From: Choristoneura fumiferana
Lineage: Eukaryota; Arthropoda; Insecta; Lepidoptera; Tortricidae
Length of the DNA stretch: 64,000 bases
Direction: 5' to 3'
Assembly: GCF_025370935.1 (NCBI RefSeq)
Contig: NC_133486.1
Coordinates: 2,068,255-2,132,254 of the forward strand
In this document: piece after piece, positions 10,294-21,310 of the stretch
Layout: each line of letters starts with the position of its first letter
Position numbering within the stretch: position 1 is the stretch's first letter
Notes under the pieces: model-generated
What the model was told of the DNA's origin: nothing
Databases searched by the model: none
The model's input: only the letters and a program-made list of their open reading frames with translations
Position numbers and translations under genes: made by a program

Positions 10294-10399
10294 GCTCCTT
10301 CACCCTTAGTTGGGGAACCTAAAATAAAGACATATAACAAAATTAAACAATGAATTATTATCAAACATAAATAACAGCTAGGTATCAAAAGTAGGACCA

Positions 10400-10960
10400 T
10401 CATAATTTGTAATTGACATTTCTTTTCGGTCTTAGGACTCTGTCACAGGGAACCTCAACAGGCGCAACTGTCGATTGTTCTGCTGACTCTACCTGTTGTG
10501 CTACTGGCTCTACTGACTCTACCTGCTCCACCCCCTCAACCGCATCTTGCCAGTCATCTCCTAACCCTTCGTCATCCACCAGTTGAAAAGGTGTCGACAA
10601 GACAGACTGCGAGGATGCCTGTGATCTTAGCGCACGACGCTCCGTGCCACGCACATCAGAAACGTCGTCGTTAGATACGTAACGCATCAGCTGGTCAATA
10701 TGTCGTTTACAAATAACATTATCTTCTTCTAATTGTATTAAAAACATCCGATTCCCAATATTTTTAGTAATAGTCCCCTTTTTCCAAATTGGTTTTCTAT
10801 CCACATAGCACCTACACCAAACTAGCTCGCCTATGTTGAATAACCTTTTCGCTTCAGTTACAAGGTTGGGCACCTCATGCTTCGACGGCACTAACAAGTC
10901 TAGCCTACCACGCAAATCACGCCCCATCATTAACTTAGCCGGGAAGCTCCCGTGGCGCAA
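10400..10960 (-). pseudogene. Integrase C-terminal region of the Mag-clade element
   Basis: The open frame starts inside the integrase with SFPAKLMMGRDLRGRLDLL, the conserved 'P..L..GR..R..LD.L' block downstream of the catalytic core. It continues through an SH3-like GELVWCRCY..KPIWKKGTI..NIG segment and a Ser/Glu/Val-rich tail to a stop at 10400. A one-base shift near 10945 separates it from the catalytic core frame. Confidence 0.75.
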
Positions 10961-11607
10961 TGAGTAGTATTACGGTAGTCAAATAAATATTCCTGAAGCT
11001 TCTCATTAATTTTGTATTTACAAGAATAAGAGCTTAAAATTGCCTTCAACATTCTCTTACACGTACGGACGCTGTTCTCTGCCTGCCCGTTACTGCATGG
11101 ATGATAGATCGGAGACGTCAGGTACGCGATGCCATTAGTTTTGCAAAACTCGAGAAATTCATTGGACGCGATTTTTGCATCATTGTCGGATACAATAGTT
11201 TCGGGAAGGCCGAATCGAGAGAATAAAAATTTGAGCTTTAATATAAGCTGCTTCGTCGTTGTTCCACAACACATATCGAAACACTCTAGCCATTTGCTGA
11301 AAGCGTCGACCACCACAAGGTATGTATTCTGAGACACCGACATGTAGTCCAGATGTATACGCACCCAAGGCGCGGGGGCCGCGGCCAGGGCTGCGGCGGC
11401 GCGCGCGGCGGCGCCGGGCGCAGCGTCGCGCACACGCGGCACGCGCCCACCGTCTGCTCGATGTCGCGGTCGACGCCCGGCCACCACACCCGTGATCGTG
11501 CAACACTCTTTGTTCGGACTATGCCCTGATGAGTTCGATGTAACTCCTGCAGTATGTCCTTCCTGTGCACTGTGGGAATCACGACCCTGTGACCTCGTAG
11601 AAGACAA
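10930..11607 (-). pseudogene. Integrase catalytic core of the Mag-clade element
   Basis: The core carries the three acidic residues of the DDE triad: Asp in RIHLDYMSV, Asp in SDNDAKI and Glu in NGQAENSV. The integrase inserts the cDNA into the host chromosome. Its N-terminal part is in another frame: the frame joins the upstream open frame near 11360-11420, inside a very GC-rich stretch where a base has been lost or gained. Sequence upstream of that point in this frame is not real coding. Confidence 0.8.
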
Positions 11608-12326
11608 CCATCTTCTACCTCCAGGTCTGTTTTACACTGGAAATAAGGTAAAACATTTTTACATACTATTTTTCGCGGCCAACCATGGTTGACATATTTG
11701 ATTACGGTTCTAAGAACACCGTCGCTCGCAGTCGCTTGTCGTATGTCTCTGTATGTAACGGGTAGTCCTTCCAACTGGAGCGAATTTAAAGCCGGAGCCC
11801 AATGTTCAACATCTTCGTGATGTTCCGACTCACGCTGATCCAACGGATTCCTTGAAAAGAAATCTGCGACTGGATTTTCTTTGCCCGAAGTATACTGTAT
11901 TTTAAAATTATATGCAGAAAGAAAAACTGCATATCTAACCAACCGCGATGCAGTCGTAACAGAAATACCGCCCTTTTTACCAAATATTGCCAACAACGGT
12001 TTATGATCGGTTTTTAAAATAAAAGGATCACGTCGGCCATACAAATATTGGTGGAAGCGTTTAACACCGAAGACAATAGCCGTGGCTTCCTTTTGTAATT
12101 GGCTATAATTACGTTCGCTCTGCAACAGTGACCGGGAACCGAAAGCCAGCGGACGCTCTCGCCCAGCGGCGTCAACGGTGGCCAGCACGGCGCCCAGGCC
12201 GGCCGGCCCGCGTCCACGGTCAGCACCAGCTGCGCCGCCGGGTCGAAGTGCGCGAGCACGCGCGAGCTGCTGAGCTCGCGTTTCATTCCATCGAAGGCCG
12301 CCTGCTGCCGTTCCGTCCACTCCCAC
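11286..12326 (-). pseudogene. RNase H and integrase zinc-binding domain of the Mag-clade element
   Basis: After the frameshift near 12200 the frame reads RNase H sequence (GSRSLLQSERNYSQLQKEA, then FILKTDHKPLL). Next comes the integrase HHCC zinc-binding domain with ligands in LHRTHQG and CRVC around VWWPGVDRDIEQ. Residues before about 12200 are a non-coding frame, and those after about 11390 run out of frame relative to the catalytic core. Confidence 0.8.
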
Positions 12327-14036
12327 CGCGCACCCTCACGCAATAGCTCGTGGAGTGGAGCTAGGATAGACGACGCGTTGGGAACAAAATTGCGATAGTA
12401 ATTTGCCATACCCAAGAAGCGTTTTAAATCAGTTATGTTAGTGGGCTTGAGTACTTTGACAATGGCCTCTACCTTTTTTGGAGACTTTTGCAAACCGTCC
12501 TTGCTAATAATGTGACCCAAATAAGTTACACTATCCTGAAAAAAGGAACATTTGCTTTGTTCTAATCTGAGACCAGATTCTTGAAATCGTTGGAATACTT
12601 TTTCCAACCGCTCCAAATGTAAGGCTTTAGTCGGACCTGTCACACAAACGTCATCTAGGAAAACTGTTACACCATCTATTCCCGCCAAAAGGTTTTCAAT
12701 AGTGCGCTGAAAAATCGCCGGGGCGCACGCTAAGCCGAAAACTAACCTCTTATATTTGAATAACCCTTTGGTGGTATTGATGGTGGTAAGTTTTTGCGAT
12801 TCCTCTGAAAGCCTTAACTGATTATACGCCTGACTACAGTCTAGCTTGGAGTATTGCTGACCATTGCTCAGCTTAGCAAAAATCTCTTTTATCCTTGGTA
12901 GAGAATATTTGTCAACGTAAATATCATTATTTAATGTAACCGAGTAATCCGCACAAACTCTGATACTACCATTGGACTTGGGCACCGGAACAATCGGAGT
13001 TGCATAATCCGAGTGGTTCACGGGCTCCAGTATGCCGACCTCAACCAACCTCTCGAGCTCGGCCTCCACCTTGTCCTTGATCGCAAACGGTAATGGACGC
13101 GCTTTGCAAAACTTGGGCGTCGCACCTTCCTTCAACTGTAAAGTAACGTCAGCACGCGTATAGCAACCTAATTCCTTACTAAACAATCCTTTGTATTTTT
13201 CAACCAAATTTCGCACTTCTAAGTTATCACCAGATGCCAAGTCAATTTTGTTATTTATCGAAGTTATACATAATTTGAATTTTGCCATAAAATCTCGCCC
13301 TAATAGCGGGGGTCCACCATGTTCGACCACAAAAAACTTAGGCTTAATTTTATGGCCATTGTAAAAGCACATACGAATGTTACATTTAAATAATTGCTTG
13401 TGAGCAAAATGTGACAAATACAATTCCTTTGAAATAACATTGGTACTAGATCCAGAGTCGATTTCCATTTTCAGTTTTGTACTACAATTTACCACGATTG
13501 TTACGAAATAAGGTTCGCTGTCTACACACCTCAAATTAAACAGCTGACACTCCTTACATTCCCGGCAGTCTACTGCCACAGGCGCCTCGTCCGAACTCGA
13601 ATCCGTTTCCAAGTTGATATTCTTGACCGGTTTTTCCTTTGAACCGCACATTTTCTTCAGGTGGCCTTTTTCTTTGCACCTTTGGCAGCGGTAATTCTTG
13701 TAGCGGCACCTCTCAGCTGCATGACCCTTCATGCCGCACACTGCGCAACGATTCGGCGAAGTCTGTCTTCGTTGAGCCGCGCCGGCTCGATCTGCGCCGG
13801 ACCACAACAGCGGTTCTTCCTTCATAGCAGCGGCGGGTGAAAAAGCTCTCGGCGCCGTAGCCCTCGCCTCCCGCGCGGTGACTGTTTGCTTCGCTATTTC
13901 TAGCGCTTTTGCAAACGTAAGCTTGCTGGCGTCTTGCTCGCAGAGTCGGTCTCGTACAGATCCAAGTTTGAGCCCGAGTACAAATCTGTCCCGATATACC
14001 TTATCCAGGCAGTCTCCGATGAACGTACTGCACGGC
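12014..14036 (-). pseudogene. Gag C-terminus, zinc knuckles, protease and reverse transcriptase of the Mag-clade element
   Basis: The frame opens just after 14036 (end of capsid) and includes an in-frame ATG at 13825. Counted from that Met, two CX2CX4HX4C zinc knuckles lie at residues 27-40 and 47-60. The aspartic protease DSGSS motif lies near residue 123 and LLGRDFM near 174-180. The reverse transcriptase follows, with the catalytic KLDCSQAY at about 327-334 and FLDD at 389-392. Gag and pol share one frame here, so no programmed shift is needed. The last part (from about 12200 down to 12014) is out of frame relative to RNase H. Confidence 0.88.
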
Positions 14037-14375
14037 TAAGCCTCGCAATCGAGCTGCCCAATCCTCGACAGATTCTTCCTCTGCTTGCACTGCGTTATAA
14101 AAGTTACCTAAGTCCGCAAAGGTCGCCCGCGTTGGAGTCAGGTGTTTGTCCAGAAAGTCTACCAACTCATCAAAAGTCGAGGTTTCTACCTCCTTCGGAT
14201 GACTTAGATTCCGTAATAATAAGTACGCATCATCCGATAAATGAGTGATCAAAACAGCACGCTTTTTTTCCTCGGCCTTAATGTCATTCAGGCTTAGAAA
14301 CTGTTTTACCCGGTTTCGAAATATTTCCCACTCTTGACTTCTCGGGTCGAAACATGGTAGGGTTCCAATACTCAT
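14001..14375 (-). pseudogene. Gag capsid region of the Mag-clade element
   Basis: ATG at 14375 is only about 11 bp inside the 5' LTR. The 124-residue frame has capsid-like helices, including EWEIFRNRVKQFLSLNDI and the conserved VEDWAARLR. A one-base shift between 14026 and 14037 throws it out of the frame that continues into the zinc knuckles. Because that point is inside the capsid and not at a gag/pol border, a programmed frameshift is unlikely. Confidence 0.8.
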
Positions 14376-14385
14376 CGTCGCCAGT

Positions 14386-14493
14386 TGATAGATATGGAAA
14401 TACTAGGAATAATACCAGGAATCAGATCAAACACATTTCTTAGGAACGCTGTTTATTCAATGACAATCTGTCATAGACAATCAGAACACATCA
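14386..14493 (-). repeat. 5' LTR of the Mag-clade element
   Basis: Identical to 10186-10293; followed on its outer side by TATAC, the second copy of the target-site duplication. Confidence 0.9.
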
Positions 14494-14589
14494 TATACAA
14501 TAAAGAGTATAAGCAAACAAACATTTCCCTGTTCCCGGTGACCATTCTAGAACATTTTTCTTAGGATGCTCTGCTAACACTCGATTTTC

Positions 14590-15040
14590 ATAGATACATA
14601 CAAAGTACGGGACCCTCGGTGCGCGAGTCTGACTCGCATTTGGCCGATTTTTTAACCAAATCTGAGCACTAGCCGACCGTTTGTCAACGTAATCGGATTT
14701 TTAACCGACTTCAAAAATAGGAGGAGGTTTTCAATTCGGTTGTATTTTTTTATGTTTGTTACCTCAGAACTCCGTCATTTATGAACCGATTTGAAAAAAA
14801 AAATTTGGATCGTCTAGGAATGCTTTATATTAGATCCCGTAAGCACCAAATCAGGATCTGATGATTGGATCCGAAGGAAATCGATGGAACTCTTCAAATA
14901 TTGTAGGGACACCTATAGTAAATTGGATATATTTAGTAGCAACTCGTGCATTTGCTCTTGAAAATCATCATTTGGTGAAGTGGAACTGATGATGAAGACC
15001 ACAGTTGACCATCGAAGTTAGTACTCAATTTCAATTACTT
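14590..15040 (+). repeat. Dispersed repeat (AACCGACTTCAAAAA family)
   Basis: Contains GTGCGCGAGTCTGACTCGCA, a motif common in lepidopteran repeats, then AACCGACTTCAAAAATAGG and a long AT-rich body. The end (near 14960-15030) recurs inverted at 5190-5280, and AACCGACTTCAAAAAAGAAGG recurs near 25127. Confidence 0.5.
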
Positions 15041-15247
15041 TACCACAGTTGCTAAGCAATTTATGCTCCTCGTAATGCATTGGTAAAATGGAACGGGCGG
15101 CGAAGCACCATGACTCCTCCATAATGAGCGTCTCTGCATCGTGAAAAGCAATCTTTCGTAAAAGGTGACGAGCAGTTGACATTAAACTATTGTATCTTAG
15201 ATTATTTACACTAAAAGCGTGAAAAAATAATTTTATAACAAAAAAAT

Positions 15248-15443
15248 TAACCGACTACAAAAAAAAACATGAAAATAATTTTCTACCAGTCTGAAGTCGG
15301 TGCCTCAGCCTCAGCAAGAGCCAGCAGGAGTGGACCTTTAGTCGTCTACCTCACCTACTTACATACTATACATTGGGCTCGTGCTGAGGCACTGACTTCA
15401 GACTGGTAGAAAATAATTTTCATGGTTTTTTGTAGTCGGTTAA
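15248..15443. repeat. Hairpin MITE, TTAACCGACTAC termini
   Basis: About 50-bp inverted arms (TTAACCGACTACAAAAAA ... TACCAGTCTGAAGTC) enclose a GC-richer loop. Confidence 0.7.
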
Positions 15444-15639
15444 ATTTTTAGTTATATTTTTTTTAAACTTACAAAGGTTCATGGGTAATCCATGCAATTA
15501 CATAACATACACAACCTTTGATTGAATAGCCGATTCAACCCGGCCAAGCAGGTTACTCTCACGAGCGCTGCGTCATACAAACGTGCAGATTTCGTCACGT
15601 TGGCGCCCCAGTTGCGTAAACAATGTTCGATCGTATGCA

Positions 15640-16285
15640 AATTTTATAAAACCAAAACAACTTAGAGATAGATTATCCGAAAAAATTAAGTAATATTTTT
15701 TTTAAGGATTTCGTATAAAAATACGGAATCTTCCAAGTTTAGGTATATTTTATACCTTAGGCTACTATTTACTCTTAAACTACTAATAATTCTCAAGCAA
15801 ACTTAGCCGTTATAGTTTTCCTTGAAAGTTACTACCATACTTAGTTATTACTTACTACCATCCTGAATTTTTTCAAATTTTTTCCACCCACCGGTTTAGA
15901 TTTTGGAGGGACGCTCGATTTTCATGAAAATTTGCACTTTAAAGTTGAATATTTCGCAAACAAATCACTCAAACGAAAAATCGTCTTAGCAAACCCCTAA
16001 AATGGTTTTAAAAGACCTATCCAACAATATTCCACACTATAGGGTTGGATGAGAAAAAAAACACCCCCCTTTACGTCTATGGAAGGTAACCTAAAAAAAT
16101 TTTTTTTTGGATATATTATTGTACCATTTTGTCGGCATAGTTTACATATATATCTGTGCAAAATTACAACTTTCTGGCATTGATAGTCCCTGAGGAAAGC
16201 CGCGGACGGACAGACAGACAGAGAGACAGACATGGCGAAACTATAAGGGTTCCATTTTTGCCATTTTGGCTCCGGAACCCTAAAA
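15640..16285 (+). repeat. Dispersed ~650-bp repeat, 'GACAGACAGACATGGCGAAA' family
   Basis: Shares ordered blocks with 56985-57540, 59708-60955 and (inverted) 63896-64000: TTCCAAGTTTAGGTATATTT, CACACTATAGGGTTGGATGA, TACCATTTTGTCGGCATAGT, AGCCGCGGACGGACAGACAG and a TCCGGAACCCTAAAAA end. Not coding. Confidence 0.75.
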
Positions 16286-16353
16286 ATTGGTAGACCCCTT
16301 ATTTGGCTGATGGTACAATTATTATTGCTAAGTGTCTCTGAGCGGTGGCCACA

Positions 16354-16480
16354 GCAGGGCTACTACGAAACTCGAAGTTCGTGTCGTGCGGTCCCTCTGA
16401 CACTTATACTATTTAATACGAGAACGAGAGAGACCACACGAAACGAACTTCGAGTTTCGAGTTTCGTAGTAGCCCTGCAG
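16354..16480. repeat. Hairpin MITE (GCAGGGCTACTACGAAAC family), copy 1
   Basis: Inverted arms of about 45 bp with CAGGGCTACTACGAAAC ends; a second copy lies at 17127-17253. Confidence 0.75.
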
Positions 16481-16517
16481 GCTGCTAGACTTGTATCGAT
16501 ATAGTCTCAGATAACGC

Positions 16518-16652
16518 CCGGTTCACATTATTCCAGTAAAACCGTTCAAGAAGCATAACACTGCGGTGCTCGCTCGACCTTGTGTAACTCGTTTGGATTG
16601 ACCCCGCAATGTATAGCTACTGTTACGATTTTATTGGAATAATGTGAACCGG
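16518..16652. repeat. Hairpin MITE with CCGGTTCACATTATTCCA ends
   Basis: The left end CCGGTTCACATTATTCCA is exactly inverted at the right (TGGAATAATGTGAACCGG). Confidence 0.75.
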
Positions 16653-17126
16653 ACATAAGTGAGTAGGTAGACAGGTTTGTGGTAATTCCCTTTGCTTTAT
16701 TTGTGAGAGAATTCGTGTGCAGGTTTGGCGTTCCTAGGGTTGCCAATTATACTGTTAAAAACAGTATTTTACTATTCTTCACTACATTATACTGTTTACT
16801 GTTGAACTAAAATAAAGTATATAAAATACTGTTTTCAGCATCAACATTGCCTAACACTAGCACACACTAAGTCAGTACCTGCAGCATATATAGTCATTTC
16901 ATAAAAATGTACCTCCTTATCTATCTTATTTATCTTCATTTTAATTTTGATTCTGACGAGATTTTAAAAATGAAACTAAATTTATAACTTGTGCGAGAAG
17001 CACCTAAAAATTTGCCTTTAAAACATGAAAGGAAGAAAATACTGTTAATTTTTCTTAAATACTGTTTATTTCCCTTCTCAGACGTAAATATATGGCAACC
17101 CTAGGCGTTACGTGGCAGCCATGCCA

Positions 17127-17253
17127 GCAGGGCTACTACGAAACACGAAACTCGAAGGTCGTGTCGTGTGGTCCCTCTCGTTCTCGTATTAAATAGTATA
17201 AGTGTCAGAGGGACCGCACGACACGAACTTCGAGTTTCGTAGTAGCCCTGCAG
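17127..17253. repeat. Hairpin MITE (GCAGGGCTACTACGAAAC family), copy 2
   Basis: Same ends and body as 16354-16480 with the central part in opposite orientation. Confidence 0.75.
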
Positions 17254-17389
17254 GGGTTCCTGTGGTAAGGTTTGAAGGACATGTCGTGTCTCTTTCGGCT
17301 CGAGTCTTTGCTCTTTGCTCATTTATGTCGCGTGGTTGTTCATTGACCTAATATTATGTTCACATTATGCTGACGCTTTTTGGTGGTGA

Positions 17390-17580
17390 TAGTTTAGTGT
17401 GTGTGATTTGTGTGTGTGTGTTTTACATAGTGTGAAAATGGAAGAGCTGCTTGAACACATTTGATGATATACGTTGCTATCGTAAGGTCGCTGCCGTCGC
17501 TGGTAAGCAGCCGCCGAGTCGCGTTGCTCCTAAGAGGAAGGGCTACGGATTAGCCCGAAACATGTCGAGCTAAACTCTGT
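17390..17580 (+). repeat. Dispersed repeat, part shared with 55578-55780 and 19459-19545
   Basis: GTGTGATTTGTGTGTGT...CTATCGTAAGGTCGC resembles the hairpin at 55578-55780. The following block GCAGCCGCCGAGTCGCGTTG with CTACGGATTAGCCCGAAACA is repeated at 19459-19545. Confidence 0.55.
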
Positions 17581-17766
17581 TTAAGACGTGAGTTGTCCAG
17601 GTCAGTATAATTTAATATAAGCAAGTACTAATTTGTTTAAACAATGACCTACTACATTTTGTTATGGACCTCCGCAACCGGCGTATACAATTTTATGGCT
17701 TAGCCGGGAATCGATCCGCACACAACCCATGGGCCACGTGGCGGCGTATTGGGTAGGTTGGCACCC

Positions 17767-18005
17767 CTGGTGGTTTTTAACCCCGGACGCAAAAAGAGGG
17801 GTGTTATATATAAGTTTGACCGCTAAGTGTGTCTGTCTGTGGCACCGTAGCTCTTTAACGGTAGGACCGATTTGAAAGCGGTTTTTCATTTGAAATCTGG
17901 TTTTCTAGCAATGGTTCTTAGACATGTTTCATCAAAATTGGTTCACCCGTTTTTGTGATATTGAACTTTAAAGTGACAAAGTCGGGTTTTCCAAGTTTTA
18001 GTTGG
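17767..18005 (-). repeat. Dispersed ~240-bp repeat (GTTGGAAAACCCCGAC family)
   Basis: The reverse complement reads through AAAGTTCAATATC, ACCNATTTTGATGAAAC, GAGCTACGGTGCCACAGACA and ends at an AACCCC run. Related copies lie at 20765-21012, 22204-22430, 23160-23365 (minus) and 58258-58455. Confidence 0.65.
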
Positions 18006-18030
18006 TTAGGTTATATTGTATGTAAGTAGG

Positions 18031-18111
18031 GCCAAGGGCCCTCTTGTTCTGAGAGGAGGCCTGTGCCCAGCAGTGGGACGTATATAGGCTGGGATGATGA
18101 TGATGATGATG
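18031..18111 (+). repeat. SINE-1 3' fragment
   Basis: Only the tail of the tRNA-derived SINE (CTCTTGTTCTGAGAGGAGGC to a GATGAT run) is present. Confidence 0.7.
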
Positions 18112-18908
18112 AGGGCCATGGGAACTCTTCAGCCAACTGGCAAAGAGACTGGTCGACGCCACCGGAGACAAGAGGGCTGGCAGCTTCCTCGCTCAGCGTC
18201 TTGGCATCGCCATACAGCGAGGTAATGCTGCCAGCATTCTTGGAACCGTGCCACAGGGGCCTTTTTTAGATTTATATTAGTTTTAAATTATTATTATTAA
18301 GTTTTTATTGTTTAAATAATTTATTATGTAAATGGCATAATAGTACATTGTGTCTTAAGGGCGGTAAATAAGAAATTACGAACGAGAGTCTATTAGAAGC
18401 CCGAAGTCGAAGACTGAGGGCTTTAATGAGTCGATGTTCGTAATTCTAGTACCGCCCGTGCGACATACAATGTTTTTCATCACATTTGCGAGTAAAATTG
18501 TATATTTGTAAAAGAAAAACTAATATTTTTTCAAAAATTGCCGATACCGCTGGCTGCGCTCTTGGCAGCGTTCTGCCTGCAGCATGTGTATGGCGTGCGT
18601 GTGCAGCGCGCGCACGGAGCAGCAGCACACCATGCAGTAACAAACTCATTTACCGACCTTGGGCTTCATGACAGGAAAATTAGTACGGGCAATGACTCAT
18701 TTACCGACCACGGGCTTCATGACAAGCACATTAAGGTCGAGGGTTTTATTTGGGGGGTTGCAACCAAGGTAGCCTGCATGTTACGACACTGTTTACGAGC
18801 AAGTGTGATGAAAAGTATATTTACACATTTGGTACAATTCAGAAGACAAATAAGTAGCTATTTTATTAATAAATATGTACTCGTACTATTACCAAAGATT
18901 ATTAGGAA

Positions 18909-19212
18909 GCCGTGGTGGCCTAGTGGTTTGACCTATCGCCTCTCAAACAGAGGGTCGTGGGTTCAAACCCCGGCTCGCACCTCTGAGTTTTTCGAAATTC
19001 ATGTGCGGAATTACATTTGAAATTTACCACGAGCTTTGCGGTGAAGGAAAACATCGTGAGGAAACCTGCACAAACCTGCGAAGAAATTCAATGGTGCGTG
19101 TGAAGTTCCCAATCCGCACTGGGCCCGCGTGGGAACTATAGCCCAAGCCCTCTTGTTCTGAGAGGAGGCCTGTGCCCAGCAGTGGGACGTATATAGGCTG
19201 GGATGATGATGA
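18909..19212 (+). repeat. SINE-1, full copy (tRNA-derived head, RTE-like GATGAT tail)
   Basis: The head GCCGTGGTGGCCTAGTGGTT resembles a tRNA A box and GGGTTCAAACCCC is a pol III B box. The body contains CATGTGCGGAATTACATTTG and the tail CTGTGCCCAGCAGTGGGACG ends in GATGATGATG. Flanking ACTATTACCAAAG / ACTATTACTAAAG may be its target duplication. Confidence 0.85.
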
Positions 19213-19458
19213 CTATTACTAAAGCTGCGTGTACTGTCACGCGCAGCGAATGGTTTCGACGAATGGTCCACAAGCGTCGATCGCATTTAACCGGTTTCAT
19301 AGTGGTAGTGGTATCATCGATTCGTTTTGTCGGTCGCGCTGCTGTTTAAAATACATATAGATACGTAACCTTACGTGATATATTTACTTCCATGAAGTTG
19401 CTGCTTGTTTAAGAGTCCGTACGCAATGAGAATCAACTCGCAATGCGAAAAAAATGCA

Positions 19459-19545
19459 GCCGCCGAGTCGCGTTGCTCCTAGAGGAAGGGCTACGGATTA
19501 GCCCGAAACATGTCAAGCTAAACTCGATTTAAGACGCGAGTTCTC
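19459..19545 (+). repeat. Repeat copy of 17505-17580
   Basis: GCAGCCGCCGAGTCGCGTTG through TTAAGACGCGAGTTCTCCGG matches the earlier segment with few differences. Confidence 0.55.
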
Positions 19546-19734
19546 CGGGTTAACTTTCATTTAATATGGGTGTCTTGCGGTAGTTTCATGTTCAAAATTT
19601 GCAAGGGATTAGTTTTTAACCCTCGACCCAAAAAGAGGATTAGAGGGGAGGATGTTAGAAGTTTGAGGCCAATATTTTACGCAGATAAAATATTATCGCG
19701 TCTGTGTAGTGTGTGACTTGCTTTATACTAGTCA

Positions 19735-19885
19735 AAGTCAAAGTCAAAATATCTTTATTCAATTTAGGCTACAACAAGCACTTATGAATGTCAAAAAAAA
19801 ATCTACCACCGGTTCGGAAAAGCCTCTGCTGAGAAGAATCCGGCAAGAAACTCAACGAGGATGTATAGTATGAATCCGGTGGGAT
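19735..19885 (+). repeat. Dispersed repeat (GGCAAGAAACTC family)
   Basis: CAAAATATCTTTATTCAATT and GAGAAGAATCCGGCAAGAAA resemble, inverted, 63725-63890. Confidence 0.45.
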
Positions 19886-19942
19886 TGGCTGTGCTCACGT
19901 CTTCCGAATTTCTCTGTATTAGTAGAATTTATAAGTGTTAAG

Positions 19943-20250
19943 TCATCATCATCATGCCAGCCTATATACGTCCCACTGCTGGGCACAGGCCTCCTCTCAG
20001 AACAAGAGGGCTTGGGCCGTAGTTCCCACGCGGGCCCAGTGCGGATTGGGAACTTCACACGCACCATTGAATTTCTTCGCAGGTTTGTGCAGGTTTCCTC
20101 ACGATGTTTTCCTTCACCGCAAAGCTCGTGGTAAATTTCAAATGTAATTCCGCACATGAATTTCGAAAAACTTAGAGGTGCGAGCCGGGGTTTGAACCCA
20201 CGACCCTCTGCTTGAGAGGCGATAGGTCAAACCACTCGGCCACCACGGCC
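19943..20250 (-). repeat. SINE-1, full copy
   Basis: Reverse complement of the unit at 18909-19212, from the ATGATGATGA tail to the GGCCGTGGTGGCC head; B box GGGTTCAAACCCC intact. Confidence 0.85.
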
Positions 20251-20764
20251 CCAAGCGGCGGCAAGTGTTAAGTAATAGGAAGTAAGTGTCATCGCGACAC
20301 GATTGCCATGCTGATGTTGATTCGACGAATCACGACCACAAACCACAATAAAGACGCAGTGCAAAGTGAAAAGTAGAAAAGGTGTGAGGGAAACCGAGGA
20401 TGGAATATTAAAGAACATTGGTAGGGTTATCACAATACCGAAATTTAAAAGACCGAATTTCACAAGACTTACAAACGGAAGTAGGTACGAATATTGAAAC
20501 GCCAATGCTTATTTTACGGAAAGTTTTAAAACGAAAGTACCTACCTATTATTATTCAGAGCTATTATTTGTACCCATATTATCTTATGATGAAGGATAGG
20601 GGTATATGAAATGAAAGAAAAGAAAGAAAGATGGTTCTAATGTGCTGTGAGACGTCTAACTAAATACATTGGTATGAGTATAATTTTATTTTAAATGGAT
20701 TTTAAGGTAATAAAATTAAATAAACACATAGTTCATTTTAAATTATAAACTATTACATTATAAC

Positions 20765-21012
20765 CTAACGAAGAAAAAGGTGGAAAACCCCCGACGTTGT
20801 CACTTCGAAGTTCAATATCTCAAAAACGGCTAAACCGATTTTGATAAAACATTTCTATGAACCATCGCTAGAAAACTTGCTTTCAAATAAAAAAACCGCA
20901 TTCAAATCGGTCTACCCGTTTAAGAGCTACGGTGCCACAAACAGACAGACAGACACACAGCCACACATAGCGGTCAAACCTATAACACCCCTCTTTTTGT
21001 GTCGGGGGTTAA
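20765..21012 (+). repeat. GTTGGAAAACCCCGAC-family repeat
   Basis: Matches 22204-22430 over AAGTTCAATATCTCAAAAAC, CCGATTTTGATAAAACAT, GAGCTACGGTGCCACA and TAACACCCCTCTTTTTG. Confidence 0.65.
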
Positions 21013-21199
21013 GAATTAATAAATGTTTTAAGTTTTTAAGACAATGTTACCTAATCATGGCATAATAATGATTTCTAGACGTAGGTACCTGACTTGAAAT
21101 TGGCAGTAATTTGTCACTTTAAGTAAATTTTTCATAGAAATATGCAATTTAACCTAAAATTTACTTAAAATACTAGAATAAAACAAAAAAAAGTTTTTT

Positions 21200-21310
21200 T
21201 ATTCGATTGGATGGCAAACGAGCAAGTGGGTCTCCTGATGGTAAAAGATCACCACCGCCCATAAACATCTGCAACCACGGGTATCGCAGATGCGTTGCCA
21301 ACCTAGAAGC
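21200..21310 (+). repeat. Dispersed repeat (GGCAAACGAGCAAGTGGGTC family)
   Basis: GATGGCAAACGAGCAAGTGG, CCTGATGGTAAAAGATCACC and GCAGATGCGTTGCCAACCTA recur inverted at 23610-23725 and in part at 25285-25345. Confidence 0.6.

Larger units (their letters stand above)
10186..14493 (-). mobile_element. Full-length Mag-clade Ty3/gypsy LTR retrotransposon
   Basis: Two identical 108-bp LTRs (10186-10293 and 14386-14493), each beginning TG and ending CA, bound 4308 bp flanked by the 5-bp duplication TATAC (10181-10185 and 14494-14498). On the minus strand the order is gag, two zinc knuckles, aspartic protease, reverse transcriptase, RNase H, and integrase. The gag ATG lies about 11 bp inside the 5' LTR, after a primer-site-like ACTGGCGACGATGAG. 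A purine-rich stretch (GGGTGAAGGAG) precedes the 3' LTR. Very short LTRs and a double zinc knuckle are typical of the Mag clade, first described from Bombyx mori. No envelope gene is seen. At least four single-base frameshifts interrupt the coding region although the LTRs are identical. Confidence 0.93.

Noticed and set aside
10400..14375. Programmed ribosomal frameshift between gag and pol
   Set aside because: The shift lies inside the capsid region (about 14033), no slippery site is evident, and further shifts occur elsewhere, so indels are more likely.
17505..17580. Hammerhead ribozyme (CCCGAAACATGTC)
   Set aside because: The GAAA half is present but the CTGANGA half is not, so the core cannot form.
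18909..18985. Possible tRNA gene (A and B boxes)
   Set aside because: Same head occurs in several complete SINE-1 copies with a GATGAT tail.
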